DNA of 64,000 bases, taken from assembly GCF_004348265.1 (NCBI RefSeq), contig NZ_SMNT01000008.1:17427-81426 (forward strand). The letters run 5' to 3'. Under the pieces are notes generated by a model. The model saw only the letters and a list, made by a program, of their open reading frames with translations. It had not been told where the DNA came from and did not search any database. Both the position numbers and the translations under genes were made by a program. Shown here one piece after another: positions 1 to 7,842 of the stretch (its first letter is position 1; every line of letters begins with the position of its first letter). The DNA comes from Methylobacterium segetis. GTDB lineage: Bacteria > Pseudomonadota > Alphaproteobacteria > Rhizobiales > Beijerinckiaceae.

Positions 1-289
1 CGACGCCGCCCTGCGCGTCCTTGAGGTACATGACGAAGATCGGGCCATCGCTCTCGTAGCGCAGCACGGTCGGGGCGGTGATCGCGAAGGAGTCCGTCTG
101 CTGGGTCAGGCGGCCCTGGAACCGGGGCGGCGCGAGACGGGCGGCGAGGCGGTCGTAGCAGCGCAGCCGCTCCTGCTCCTCCTCGACGGCGCGGCACCGG
201 GCGAAGGCCGCGCGCAGGCCCGGTTCCGCGCCTGGGTCGAGGGCCGGCGCGGGCACCGCGCCGAAGCCGAGTGTCGCGAGCGCCAGCAT
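1..289 (-). CDS. Secreted protein of unknown function, 3' end cut by window edge
   Basis: The reading frame starts at an ATG at 289 and runs off the left edge, so only about 96 residues are visible. The first 15-16 residues (MLALATLGFGAVPAPA) look like a short cleavable signal peptide, so the product is probably periplasmic. A following segment contains the motif CRAVEEEQERLRCYD, with two cysteines around a run of acidic and basic residues. Similar Cys-x(n)-RLxCYD motifs occur in various small secreted proteins of proteobacteria, but that does not give a function. It lies 11 bp downstream of the pentapeptide-repeat gene on the same strand and is probably co-transcribed with it and with the alcohol dehydrogenase gene. 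I do not recognise the family. Confidence 0.6.
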   Translation of the reverse strand, partial: MLALATLGFGAVPAPALDPGAEPGLRAAFARCRAVEEEQERLRCYDRLAARLAPPRFQGRLTQQTDSFAITAPTVLRYESDGPIFVMYLKDAQGGV

Positions 290-300
290 CGCGGAGCCCC

Positions 301-981
301 TCACGGGTCCGCCTGCGGGTCGGGTGCCGGGGCGGAGGCTTCCGGATAGGTCTCCCAGACAGGCTTGCCGTGCTGCCAATGGTCGGGGCAGCCGCGGCAA
401 TCCTTCATCCAGGCATCCTGGAAGATCGCGAAGCGGATCTTCACGCCCTCCATCACCGCGTTGGCGAGGTTGGCCTCGTAGAACTTCGCCTCCTGCAGGT
501 CGGTGTTCACGAAGGTCGCGCCGACGAACTGCGCGCGCTTGGCCTGGACCATCTCCAGATCCGCGACCGTGAAATCCGCGCCGCTGAAATCGGCGCCCGA
601 GGCGCGGGCATGGTCGAGATTCGCGCCGACGAAGGAGGCCCTGCGCGCCTTCAGGCCCTGCATGAAGGCGATCTGCAGCTTCGCGCCGGAGAGGTTGGCG
701 CCGTCGAGCTTGGCGCCCCGCAGGTTCGAGCCGCGCAGGTCGGCGCGGGCGAGGTTGGCGCCGGTCAGGTCGGCGCCGCCGAGATCGGCGTTCCTCAGGT
801 CGGCGTGGCGGAGATCCGCCCCCGGGCACACCGCCCGCGGGCCGACCGTGCAGCCGTTGACCACCCACGGATCCGGCCGCTCGTCGCGGTTCTGGACCGC
901 CGTCTGCGCGGCAGCTCCTGGGGCCAGGGCCGCCAGGCAGAGGCCCGCGAGGACGAGCGAGCGCGGGACGGGCAGCGTCAT
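301..981 (-). CDS. Secreted pentapeptide-repeat protein
   Basis: The 226-residue product begins with a signal peptide (MTLPVPRSLVLAG... ending near PGAAAQ) and then has about 20 consecutive A(D/N)Lxx-type pentapeptides, roughly residues 50-190, such as ADLRH, ADLRN, ADLGG and ADLTG. These repeats fold into a right-handed quadrilateral beta-helix. The C-terminal part has two close cysteines (CRGC) and a Pro-rich tail. An ATG at 999 is in frame, but the ATG at 981 has a GGAG 8 bp upstream and starts the signal peptide cleanly, so I chose it. The gene follows the exaA-like gene by about 100 bp on the same strand. Pentapeptide proteins have no common enzymatic role; the context only suggests a periplasmic role linked to alcohol oxidation. 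Confidence 0.8.
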   Translation of the reverse strand: MTLPVPRSLVLAGLCLAALAPGAAAQTAVQNRDERPDPWVVNGCTVGPRAVCPGADLRHADLRNADLGGADLTGANLARADLRGSNLRGAKLDGANLSGAKLQIAFMQGLKARRASFVGANLDHARASGADFSGADFTVADLEMVQAKRAQFVGATFVNTDLQEAKFYEANLANAVMEGVKIRFAIFQDAWMKDCRGCPDHWQHGKPVWETYPEASAPAPDPQADP

Positions 982-1083
982 CGGTTCGGCTCCGGACATG
1001 TCCGCGAGAGGAGGAACGGGAGGATCGGGTCCCGGAAGCGGGCTTCCGGGACCCGGGGTCGCGGGGCCTTCAGGCCCGCATCG

Positions 1084-2967
1084 TCACTCGGCCGAGGCCG
1101 TGGTGGTCGGCAGCTCGAACACCCAGAACGAGCCGCCCTGCGAGACGAGCTTCGTCTGGTCGGCCATGTCGCCGCCCCAGAGCGGGACCGCGCCGCCGTA
1201 GCCCGAGGCGATGCCGATGTACTGCTTGCCGCCGTCCTCCCAGGTCATGGGAACGGAGACCACGCCCGAGCCGGTCTGGAAGGCCCAGAGCTCCTTGCCG
1301 GTCTTGGCGTCGAAGGCCTTCACGAAGCCGTCCGACGTGCCCTGGAAGACGAGGCCGCCCTTCGTCGTCATGCTGCCGCCCCAGAGCGGCATGTTCTCCA
1401 GGTGCTCCCAGACGATCTTGCCGGTCTTCGGGTCGAGGGCCCGCAGCGCGCCGACATGGGTGTCGAACTTGCGGTGGATCCGGAAGCCCTGGCCGAGATA
1501 GGCCGAGCCCGCCTTGTAGGTGACGTTCTCGGTCCAGTAATCCTCGGTCCAGTCGTTCGATGGGATGTAGAACAGCCCGGTCTGCTGGCTGTAGGACATC
1601 GGGCTCCAGTTCTTGCCGCCGAGGAAGTTCGGCGTCACGACGATGGACTTGCCCTTCGCCTGGCCGGCCTCCGGCGCGGGCGGGCGCTGGCCCTCGACCT
1701 CGATCGGCCGGCCGGTCTTGAGGTCGTAGCCCTTGGCCCAGGTGATGTCCTTCACGAAGGGATAGGCGGCGATCAGCGCCTCGGGCTTGTTGATCTTGCC
1801 GTCGCGGGCGGTGAGCTTGTCGGTGTCGGTCAGGATGAAGAAGCCGTTCCGGTCGGCGTGCGCGCCGGCGCGGATCTTCTTGCCGTCCTTCTCGAGGTCG
1901 AAGAGGATGATCTCGTTGTTGCCCGAATAGTCCCAGGCGTCGTTCGGCGTGTGCTGGAAGAAGCCCACCGGCTCGCCGTTCGAGGGGTCGATGTAGACTT
2001 GGCCCGAGGTGAACAGGCTGTCGCCGGGCGAGCGGTAATGGTGGTTCCAGGGCGCGGGGTTGCCGGTGCCGATGACGAAGGTGTTGGTCTTCTCGTCGTA
2101 GACGCCGGTCTGCCAGGGGGCGCCGCCGCCGTGGTTCCAGGCTTCGACCTTCTTGCCGTCCTTGTCGGGCCAGGACGGGGCCTTGGCGTCGCCGGTGGGC
2201 GTCGAATCCTTGCCGTTAAGGCGCCCCATATGGCCCTCCACCATCGGCCGCATCCAGATCTCCTCGCCCGTTTCCGGATCGCGGGCGTAGAGCTTGCCCA
2301 GCGCGCCGAATTCGTCGCCCGAGTTGCCGTGGATGAGGAGCACCTTGCCGGTGGTCTTGTCCTTGATGATGTTCGGCGCGCCCGTATAGGCGTAGCCGGC
2401 GCCGTGATCGTCGAACTTCTTGTTCCAGACCACCTTGCCGGTCTTGGCGTCGAGCGCGACCATCGAGGCATCGAGGGTGCCGAAGAAGATCTTGTCGCCG
2501 TAGATCGCCGCGCCGCGGCTCACCACGTCGCAGCAGGGGCGGATGTCGTCGGGCAGGCGGTGGGCGTAGGACCAGAGCTTCTTGCCGGTCTTCATGTCGA
2601 GCGCGAAGATGCGCGAGTAGGACGCGGTGATGTAGACGATCCCGTCATGGACCAGGGCCTGGCCCTCCTGGCCGCGCTGCTTCTCGTCGCCGAAGGAGAA
2701 CGACCATTTCGGCCGCAGCTGGCCGACGTTGTTGACGTTGATCTTCTCGAGGTTCGAGTAGCGCTGGGCCTTAATGCCCATGCCGTACATCAGGACGTTG
2801 TCGTTGCTCTGCTGGTCGTTGAGGATGTCCTCCCACGTGACCGGCTTGGCCTCCTTGGCATCCTTGGCCTGGGAGGGGCCGGACAGGGCCAGCGTGGTGG
2901 CGATCAGGGACGATGCGGTCGCCAGCAGCAGCCTGCGCGGCGAGGTCCTCGCGGTCGGATAAGCCAT
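1084..2967 (-). CDS. exaA: PQQ-dependent (quinoprotein) ethanol dehydrogenase, calcium type
   Basis: The 627-residue periplasmic enzyme oxidises primary alcohols to aldehydes and passes electrons to cytochrome c. It has a signal peptide (residues 1-34, twin-Arg-like RRLLLATASS) and an eight-bladed propeller with tryptophan-docking motifs (e.g. GKELWAFQTG). The vicinal cysteines in RPCCDVV form the disulfide ring over PQQ. The stretches TPNDAWDYSGNNE, HADRNGFF, GRPIEVEGQRPP and VPLWGGDMAD match Pseudomonas ExaA as I remember it. The residue two after the catalytic Asp is Ser (DYS), where lanthanide enzymes (XoxF, ExaF, PedH) carry Asp, so this is the calcium type. The ATG at 2967 has TAGGGAGAG upstream; longer in-frame starts would bury the signal peptide. 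No cytochrome c550 or pqq genes are visible nearby. Confidence 0.93.
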   Translation of the reverse strand: MAYPTARTSPRRLLLATASSLIATTLALSGPSQAKDAKEAKPVTWEDILNDQQSNDNVLMYGMGIKAQRYSNLEKINVNNVGQLRPKWSFSFGDEKQRGQEGQALVHDGIVYITASYSRIFALDMKTGKKLWSYAHRLPDDIRPCCDVVSRGAAIYGDKIFFGTLDASMVALDAKTGKVVWNKKFDDHGAGYAYTGAPNIIKDKTTGKVLLIHGNSGDEFGALGKLYARDPETGEEIWMRPMVEGHMGRLNGKDSTPTGDAKAPSWPDKDGKKVEAWNHGGGAPWQTGVYDEKTNTFVIGTGNPAPWNHHYRSPGDSLFTSGQVYIDPSNGEPVGFFQHTPNDAWDYSGNNEIILFDLEKDGKKIRAGAHADRNGFFILTDTDKLTARDGKINKPEALIAAYPFVKDITWAKGYDLKTGRPIEVEGQRPPAPEAGQAKGKSIVVTPNFLGGKNWSPMSYSQQTGLFYIPSNDWTEDYWTENVTYKAGSAYLGQGFRIHRKFDTHVGALRALDPKTGKIVWEHLENMPLWGGSMTTKGGLVFQGTSDGFVKAFDAKTGKELWAFQTGSGVVSVPMTWEDGGKQYIGIASGYGGAVPLWGGDMADQTKLVSQGGSFWVFELPTTTASAE

Positions 2968-3267
2968 GCGTCTCTCCCTAGCGGTCCCGCTTGCCCGCGG
3001 GCCGTCTTGTTCGAGGTGCTCCGGCCTCCTGACCGAACGACCTCTCAACTTGTTATGGAAGGAAAAACGCGGCCCGGCATCCTAACTTTCGTATATGTCG
3101 CATATTAATTTCTTATTATAAGGGTATTTTACGCGCTTATATTGCCACAACCGGCAATCGATCTCGGGATTTTATCATAAGATTTATATTTGATCCGCGC
3201 GTCTTGACGCGCTTTACTTCCATCGATCAAGTCCCGAGCCGGTGCAGCAGGAATCCGGGAGCTTGCC
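2968..3267. promoter_or_regulatory. Divergent promoter region between exaA and the LuxR-type regulator
   Basis: This 300-bp stretch has no gene. Its central part (about 3050-3200) is strikingly AT-rich against the GC-rich background, with runs such as TTAATTTCTTATTATAA and TTTATCATAAGATTTATA. It separates the exaA start (2967, minus) from the response regulator start (3268, plus), so it must hold both promoters. I cannot assign exact -35/-10 boxes. Confidence 0.6.
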
Positions 3268-3921
3268 GTGCACATCATCCTCGTCGACGACCACCCCCTG
3301 GTCCGTGAAGCCCTGCGCAGCATGGTGAGGCTCGGGATTCCCGCAGCCCGGATCGAGGAGGCGGAATCGATCGAGACGGCGCAGACGATCCTCGCGGCGC
3401 GGCCCGGCATGGACCTGATCGTGCTCGACCTCTCGATGAAGGGCGTCGCCGGCTTCGAGGGCCTGATCGGCCTGCGCGGGCGCTTCCCGCGGGTGCCGAT
3501 CCTGGTCTGCTCGGCGCTCGACGAGCCCCGCATCATCCGGGAAGCCCTGCAGCTCGGCGCGGCGGGCTTCGTGCCGAAATCGTCGGGGCGGGCGACCTAC
3601 CTGCAGGCCGTCGAGCGCGTGATGAGCGGCGACATCTTCGTGCCCTCCGCGATCGAGGGGCGGCCGCTCGCGGCCGACGAGAGCCCCGACCCCGCCGCGC
3701 GGAGGATCGCCTCGCTGACGCCGGCCCAGATGAACGTGCTGACCCTGATCCGGCGCGGGCTGATCAACAAGCAGATCGCCTTCGAACTCGGCATCGGCGA
3801 TTCGATGGTGAAGGCCCACGTCTCCGAGATCATGCGCAAGCTCGGCGTCCGCAATCGCACGCAGGTCGCCCTGTGCGCCGCCTCCCTCGATTTCGACCGG
3901 GGCGTCTCGCACCGTGGCTAG
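3268..3921 (+). CDS. NarL/FixJ-family response regulator
   Basis: The 217-residue protein has an N-terminal receiver domain (residues 1-120) with the acidic pair in LVDDHP, the phospho-acceptor Asp in LIVLDLSMKG, and the conserved Lys in FVPKSS. A LuxR-type helix-turn-helix follows (about residues 150-210; LTPAQMNVLTLIRRGLINKQ). The start is a GTG at 3268 with GGGAG 6 bp upstream. It is divergent from the exaA-like gene. In Pseudomonas the ethanol regulon is controlled by LuxR-type regulators (ExaE, AgmR), so control of the neighbouring dehydrogenase is a reasonable inference, not something the sequence proves. No partner kinase lies beside it. It ends in TAG. Confidence 0.88.
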   Translation: MHIILVDDHPLVREALRSMVRLGIPAARIEEAESIETAQTILAARPGMDLIVLDLSMKGVAGFEGLIGLRGRFPRVPILVCSALDEPRIIREALQLGAAGFVPKSSGRATYLQAVERVMSGDIFVPSAIEGRPLAADESPDPAARRIASLTPAQMNVLTLIRRGLINKQIAFELGIGDSMVKAHVSEIMRKLGVRNRTQVALCAASLDFDRGVSHRG

Positions 3922-3969
3922 GATCCACACGGTCGGTCCAGGACGTTCCCGGGCCTCGCTGCGCCCCGC

Positions 3970-5448
3970 TCAGGTTCCGCAGAAGGTCCGGTATCCGGCC
4001 CCGCCGCCCTCCGGCGCCTCGGCGTAGCGCGCCTCGGCCGGCTGGTCGTCGTAGGGCCGCGAGAGGACCCGCAGAAGGTTCTCGAACGGAGCGAAGTCGC
4101 TCCGCTCGACCGCCGCCTCGATCATCTCCTCCACCCGGTGGTTGCGCGGAATGAAGGCCGGGTTCGCGGCCCGCATCGCGGCCGCGGTCGCGGACGGATC
4201 CCGCGCCTCGGGGGCCAGCCGCTCGCGCCACCGGAGGGCCCAGCCGTCGAAGGCCGTCGGATCGACGAAGAGGCTGCGGACGGGCTCGTCCGCGCCCGGG
4301 TCGGCCGCGGCCTCGCAGAGGCGCCGGAACGTCAGCGTGAAATCCGCCTGATTCTCGGCCATCAGCGCCAGGAGATCGCTCGCGAGATCCGAATCGCCCT
4401 CGCGCTGGGTCGCTAGGCCGAGCTTGCGGTTGAGGCCCTCGTGGTAGGCGGCCTCGAAGCGGGGCGCGAAGCCGCCGAGCGCGGCCTCCGCCTCGGCGAC
4501 CGCCGCCGCCTCGTCGTCGGCCAGGAGCGGCAGAAGGGCTTCGGCGAGGCGCGTCAGGTTCCACAGGGCGATCCGCGGCTGGTTTCCGTAGGCGTAGCGC
4601 CCGTGGCGGTCGATCGAGCTGAAGGCGGTCTTCGGATCGTAGGTGTCCAGGAAGGCGCAGGGGCCGTAATCGATCGTCTCGCCCGCGACCGACATGTTGT
4701 CCGTGTTCATCACCCCATGCACGAAGCCGACGAGCAGCCAGCGCGCGACGAGGTCCGCTTGGCGCGCGATCACGCCGTCGAGGAGGGTGCGGTAGGGCGC
4801 CTCCGCCGCACCCGCCTCCGGGTCGTGCCGGGTGATGACGTGGTCGGCGAGGGCGCGCAGGCCCTCGGTGTCGCCACGAGCCGCGAAGAACTGGAACGTG
4901 CCGACCCGGATATGGCTCGCCGCGACCCGGGTGAGCACCGCACCGGGCAGCACGGTCTCCCGGATGACGCGCTCGCCCGTCGCGACGGCGGCGAGCGCCC
5001 GGGTCGTCGGGATCCCCAGGGCCGCCATCGCCTCGCTGACGAGATACTCGCGCAGAACCGGCCCGAGGGCAGCCCGCCCGTCGCCGGCGCGGGAGAAGGG
5101 CGTCGGGCCCGCGCCCTTGAGCTGGATGTCGCGCCGCGCTCCGTCCCGGCCGACGACCTCGCCGAGCAGGAGGGCGCGCCCGTCGCCGAGCTGCGGCACG
5201 AAATGCCCGAACTGGTGCCCCGCATAGGCCGTCGCGATCGGCTCCGCCCCCTCGGGGACGCGGTTGCCGGCCAGCACGGCGACGCCCTCCCCGCTCGCAA
5301 GCCAAGCGGGATCGAGGGCGAGGTCGCGGGCGAGCGGCCCGTTCACGCGGATCAGACTCGGCCCTGAGACTGGCGTCGGAGGGAGCCGCGCGAAGAAGCG
5401 GGCGGGCAGGCGGGCATAGCTGTTGTCGAAGGGAAACGGCGGCTGCAT
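3970..5448 (-). CDS. selO: SelO/YdiU family protein adenylyltransferase
   Basis: The 492-residue pseudokinase-fold enzyme transfers AMP to Ser, Thr or Tyr of target proteins and is linked to the oxidative stress response. Visible family motifs are FDNSYARLP at the N-terminus, [22 protein letters not shown], the nucleotide-binding [26 protein letters not shown] with the catalytic and metal-binding Asp/Asn, [13 protein letters not shown], and the C-terminal FCGT carrying the conserved Cys that is selenocysteine in some animals. The length fits the family (about 480-490). The ATG at 5448 starts right before the conserved FPFDNSY block; an upstream in-frame start at 5514 adds only Pro/Arg-rich sequence. 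It is convergent with the response regulator. Confidence 0.95.
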   Translation of the reverse strand: MQPPFPFDNSYARLPARFFARLPPTPVSGPSLIRVNGPLARDLALDPAWLASGEGVAVLAGNRVPEGAEPIATAYAGHQFGHFVPQLGDGRALLLGEVVGRDGARRDIQLKGAGPTPFSRAGDGRAALGPVLREYLVSEAMAALGIPTTRALAAVATGERVIRETVLPGAVLTRVAASHIRVGTFQFFAARGDTEGLRALADHVITRHDPEAGAAEAPYRTLLDGVIARQADLVARWLLVGFVHGVMNTDNMSVAGETIDYGPCAFLDTYDPKTAFSSIDRHGRYAYGNQPRIALWNLTRLAEALLPLLADDEAAAVAEAEAALGGFAPRFEAAYHEGLNRKLGLATQREGDSDLASDLLALMAENQADFTLTFRRLCEAAADPGADEPVRSLFVDPTAFDGWALRWRERLAPEARDPSATAAAMRAANPAFIPRNHRVEEMIEAAVERSDFAPFENLLRVLSRPYDDQPAEARYAEAPEGGGAGYRTFCGT

Positions 5449-5592
5449 CGGCACGTACGGGTCCTGCTGCGGCCCGATCCGGCGAACGGGTCCGGGATGT
5501 CGGATAGGGGCCAACGCGGCGCGGAGCCTCTCGGGCCCGCGCCGGACCCGCTTCGGCCCCCCGCGGGAAGCCTGATCCAGGAGCCCATCCCG

Positions 5593-5640
5593 ATGGTGGG
5601 CGGTGAGGGACTCGAACCCCGACCCTCTCCCTGTAAAGGA
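5593..5640 (-). repeat. Decayed copy of the tRNA-Val 3' end (old attachment site)
   Basis: This 48-bp stretch matches the 3' half of the tRNA-Val gene at 20207-20282 but has one C missing in the run before GACCCTC and a G-to-C change (TCCCTGTAAA against TCCGTGTAAA). It ends where similarity to the tRNA stops (AAAGGA). It cannot make a tRNA. It looks like an attachment site left by an earlier integration into the same tRNA gene and marks the left edge of the accessory region. Confidence 0.75.
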
Positions 5641-6430
5641 TTGGCGTTACTGGGTCATCCTCTGCCTTCGCCGCTGCGAGAGGCCCTTTGGAGCCCTCCT
5701 GTAGCAGTCGGCCGCCGGATCGGGCCGCGCGGCGGCTCGAGCGCGTGTGCCGGCTGATCAATCATCGCTGGGCGTGAACGACCGTCCGCGAGATCCTGCG
5801 CGCCGCGCCCCCGGACGGGTCAATCTCACCGACGCCGGCCTCGTCGACTTCGCGGCTGCGACGGCAGCCCCCTGACCGTCACGCCCCGGCGGCCGGCGCA
5901 CGAAGGCTGGGCGGCCTCTGAGCGGTTTGGCTGCGATACGCGATCCGGCGCCTGACTGGCGGCCCCCTATCCGGGCGGCGGCCCGACCCTCGCCGATCCG
6001 GGCATCGTCGAAGCCGGGTTTGCGTGTGGCGGGTCGGCCCATCGGCCGGTCTCTCCGACGTTCGGCTCGACGATAAGGGTGTCTGGCGTGCACAGCGAGA
6101 TGCGCGAGGCCGCGCTGAAGGCGATCACGGCCAACCGCTGATCCACAGCTTCTCCACACCCGTCCACACCCTCAGGCGCCCCCGGCTTCGGCGGGGGCGC
6201 TTTCGTCGTTTCGGGAGCCCGCCGCCACTTCGGCAGCGGCTTTGTCCCACCCCCCGTCCATCCGCACCGCGCCGGCGCCGCGCAGATGCGCGCGGCCCTC
6301 TCGGCGCGCTCGCGCGTCGGCAGGCCGCATTGAACAGCAATCGCGCCCAATGCGGCGAGTTCGTCGGCCAGTACATCCCACTTCCTTAAATGCTGAGCCT
6401 TATATTTTCCCAGATTTCGGGTAATATACG
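5641..6430. other. 790-bp gap without a convincing gene; possible gene remnant
   Basis: No frame here shows a recognisable protein. One plus-strand frame ends in HSEMREAALKAITANR with a TGA at 6139-6141 and is followed 34 bp later by a strong hairpin terminator, which suggests the 3' tail of a gene whose body has been lost. The last 60 bp before 6431 are AT-rich and probably hold the promoter of the PAP2-like gene. The gap directly follows the decayed attachment site. Confidence 0.4.
6176..6203 (+). terminator. Rho-independent terminator
   Basis: A perfect stem (GCGCCCCCG paired with CGGGGGCGC) encloses a 7-nt loop and is followed by TTTCG. It lies 34 bp after the stop codon of a possible gene remnant on the plus strand. 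Confidence 0.65.
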
Positions 6431-7375
6431 ATGCTTTTGCAATTCTACATTGTACTAATCGTCTTCGCTCTCGTGAGCGACGCTGCTTGTCTGGCGAGCG
6501 GTTTCGAAATGATCGGCTGGAATGAAGTCGATGCCGTGCCGCTTCTGTTCAGCCTCGCCTATCGGCTGCCCGTCGTGGCGCGGCGCTACCCGCTGCTCCT
6601 GATGCCGGGCCGCATCTACGAGGCTTGGGTGATCGTTTTTCTTTGCCAGCGCATGGGCGGTCGGCTGCAATTCGCCATGAATGCTTTCGCGTGGCCATTG
6701 CAGGATGACGTTTTCCTGGCCTTCGACCGCTTGCTCGGCTTCGATTACGTGGCCTTCATGCACTGGTATACGGGCTTCCCGGCCGTCTACGGAGCCCTCA
6801 CCTGGGTCTACGGTCTGTTGGGAGAGGCGACCCTCGCGACCTTCGTGGTGGGCCTCCTGGCGCGCCGCTCAGAGCGGATCGGCGAGCGCTATCTCGCCTC
6901 GCTCCTGATCACCGTGATGATCACCTGCCTCATCGGAGGACTCGTCCCCGCGACCAGCGCAGTCACACTCCTCGACCCGGAAATGGCCAAGATGGCGACG
7001 GGCGCCACGCCCCTCGACCAGTTCTTCGCGGTTCGCGAGGGCCTGATCAGGGTGATGCCGGAGCGAATGGGCGGCCTGATCACCTGCCCGTCGCTGCATG
7101 TCGGCCTCGGTCTGCTGATCGTCTACTGGACCCGGCGCATTTGGTGGGCGCGCCCTGTGCTGGGTCCTGCCGGCGTGATTTTCATGCTCACGGCGATTCC
7201 GAATGGTGACCACTACATCCTGGATTGCCTTGCCGGCGGCCTCGTGGCCTGGATCGCGATCGTCCTCACCAACGCCCTCTACGCGGTCCGTTCACCCATC
7301 GTGGCAGTGGCGATCACAAACGCAGGAGCGGCTGAGGGGGCGCCGGGCATGCGGAGCGGGCTCGCGGGCCGCTAG
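6431..7375 (+). CDS. PAP2-superfamily membrane phosphatase / Aur1-Ipt1-like protein
   Basis: The 314-residue integral membrane protein has about six hydrophobic segments. The conserved phosphatase signature is in the C-terminal half: CPSLHVG (Ser-x-His) and NGDHYILD (His-x3-Asp), the two catalytic blocks of the PAP2/inositol-phosphotransferase superfamily. Such enzymes remove phosphate from lipids or transfer phospho-inositol head groups; the substrate cannot be read from the sequence. The ATG at 6431 follows an AT-rich stretch and has no clear ribosome binding site. The gene is noticeably less GC-rich than its neighbours and sits alone between two attachment-site copies (5593 and 7627), which suggests it arrived by transfer. 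It ends in TAG. Confidence 0.78.
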   Translation: MLLQFYIVLIVFALVSDAACLASGFEMIGWNEVDAVPLLFSLAYRLPVVARRYPLLLMPGRIYEAWVIVFLCQRMGGRLQFAMNAFAWPLQDDVFLAFDRLLGFDYVAFMHWYTGFPAVYGALTWVYGLLGEATLATFVVGLLARRSERIGERYLASLLITVMITCLIGGLVPATSAVTLLDPEMAKMATGATPLDQFFAVREGLIRVMPERMGGLITCPSLHVGLGLLIVYWTRRIWWARPVLGPAGVIFMLTAIPNGDHYILDCLAGGLVAWIAIVLTNALYAVRSPIVAVAITNAGAAEGAPGMRSGLAGR

Positions 7376-7626
7376 GCCGGCCGATCGCAGCGACGGCTCT
7401 CCCGCGGCTTCCACGAGCAGCCCGCGCTGCGTTCGGGCACTCGAGCACCTTGCCGACCAGGACGCGGATCATGTCGAAGATCGCGTCAACGGGCTTCTCG
7501 CCGTCGGCGTAGCTCAGTCTCGGACCGCGCGCGGATGTGGACGAGGGCCTCGACGGCGTTCATCTCGGCTGGCGGAAGCCGCCCGGGGCGAAGTTCGACA
7601 GCACTTTCGGCTCAGTCCTTGCAAAA
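7376..7626. other. Noncoding stretch with a possible coding remnant
   Basis: No complete gene is visible. On the minus strand a short frame reads ADGEKPVDAIFDMIRVLVGK around 7440-7515, which has a protein-like composition but no start, no RBS and no family I recognise. It may be debris from an earlier mobile element. Confidence 0.3.
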
Positions 7627-7678
7627 TATGGTGGGCGGTGAGGGACTCGAACCCCCGACCCTCTCCGTGTAAAGGAGA
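7627..7678 (-). repeat. Island attachment site, left copy (tRNA-Val 3' end)
   Basis: These 52 bp are identical to 20205-20256, which cover the CCA end, acceptor 3' strand, T-arm and part of the anticodon arm of the tRNA-Val gene. Similarity stops exactly at AAAGGAGA. The copy lacks the tRNA 5' half. It is the outer boundary of a 12.6-kb integrated element whose other boundary is the intact tRNA. A site-specific integrase gene begins about 165 bp to its right. Confidence 0.9.
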
Positions 7679-7707
7679 GTTGCTGTAGTATCATTTGCGA
7701 TCTTTGG

Positions 7708-7800
7708 TGCACCCCAAGCTGAAATCGCTCTTGAGACCCTCTCACATACGTGCCAGGAGTGATCAGATCTACTCATACCATTGCACCCCATTTGCACCCC
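7708..7800 (+). promoter_or_regulatory. Cluster of TGCACCCC octamers, candidate integrase arm sites (left end)
   Basis: The octamer TGCACCCC occurs at 7708-7715, 7782-7789 and 7793-7800, all in the same direction. The last two are 11 bp apart, about one helical turn. The cluster lies between the attachment core and the integrase start. A matching cluster sits at the other island end (20130-20170). This is the layout expected for arm-type binding sites of a tyrosine recombinase; binding is inferred. Confidence 0.5.
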
Positions 7801-7842
7801 GAGCTTGCCTGGATGGGACGTCGAGCATCTGAAGAGAACGTC

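Noticed and set aside
271..3108. Very long plus-strand open frame (945 codons) opposite exaA and the pentapeptide gene
   Set aside because: It is antisense to two clearly coding genes, rich in Arg/Gly/Ala/Val, without motifs. Such frames are common opposite GC-rich genes.
3830..5761. Minus-strand frame of 643 codons covering selO in another frame
   Set aside because: It is a shadow of selO, with Arg/Pro-rich sequence and no motifs.
7627..7678. Left tRNA-Val copy as a functional tRNA gene
   Set aside because: It lacks the 5' acceptor strand, the D-arm and half of the anticodon arm.
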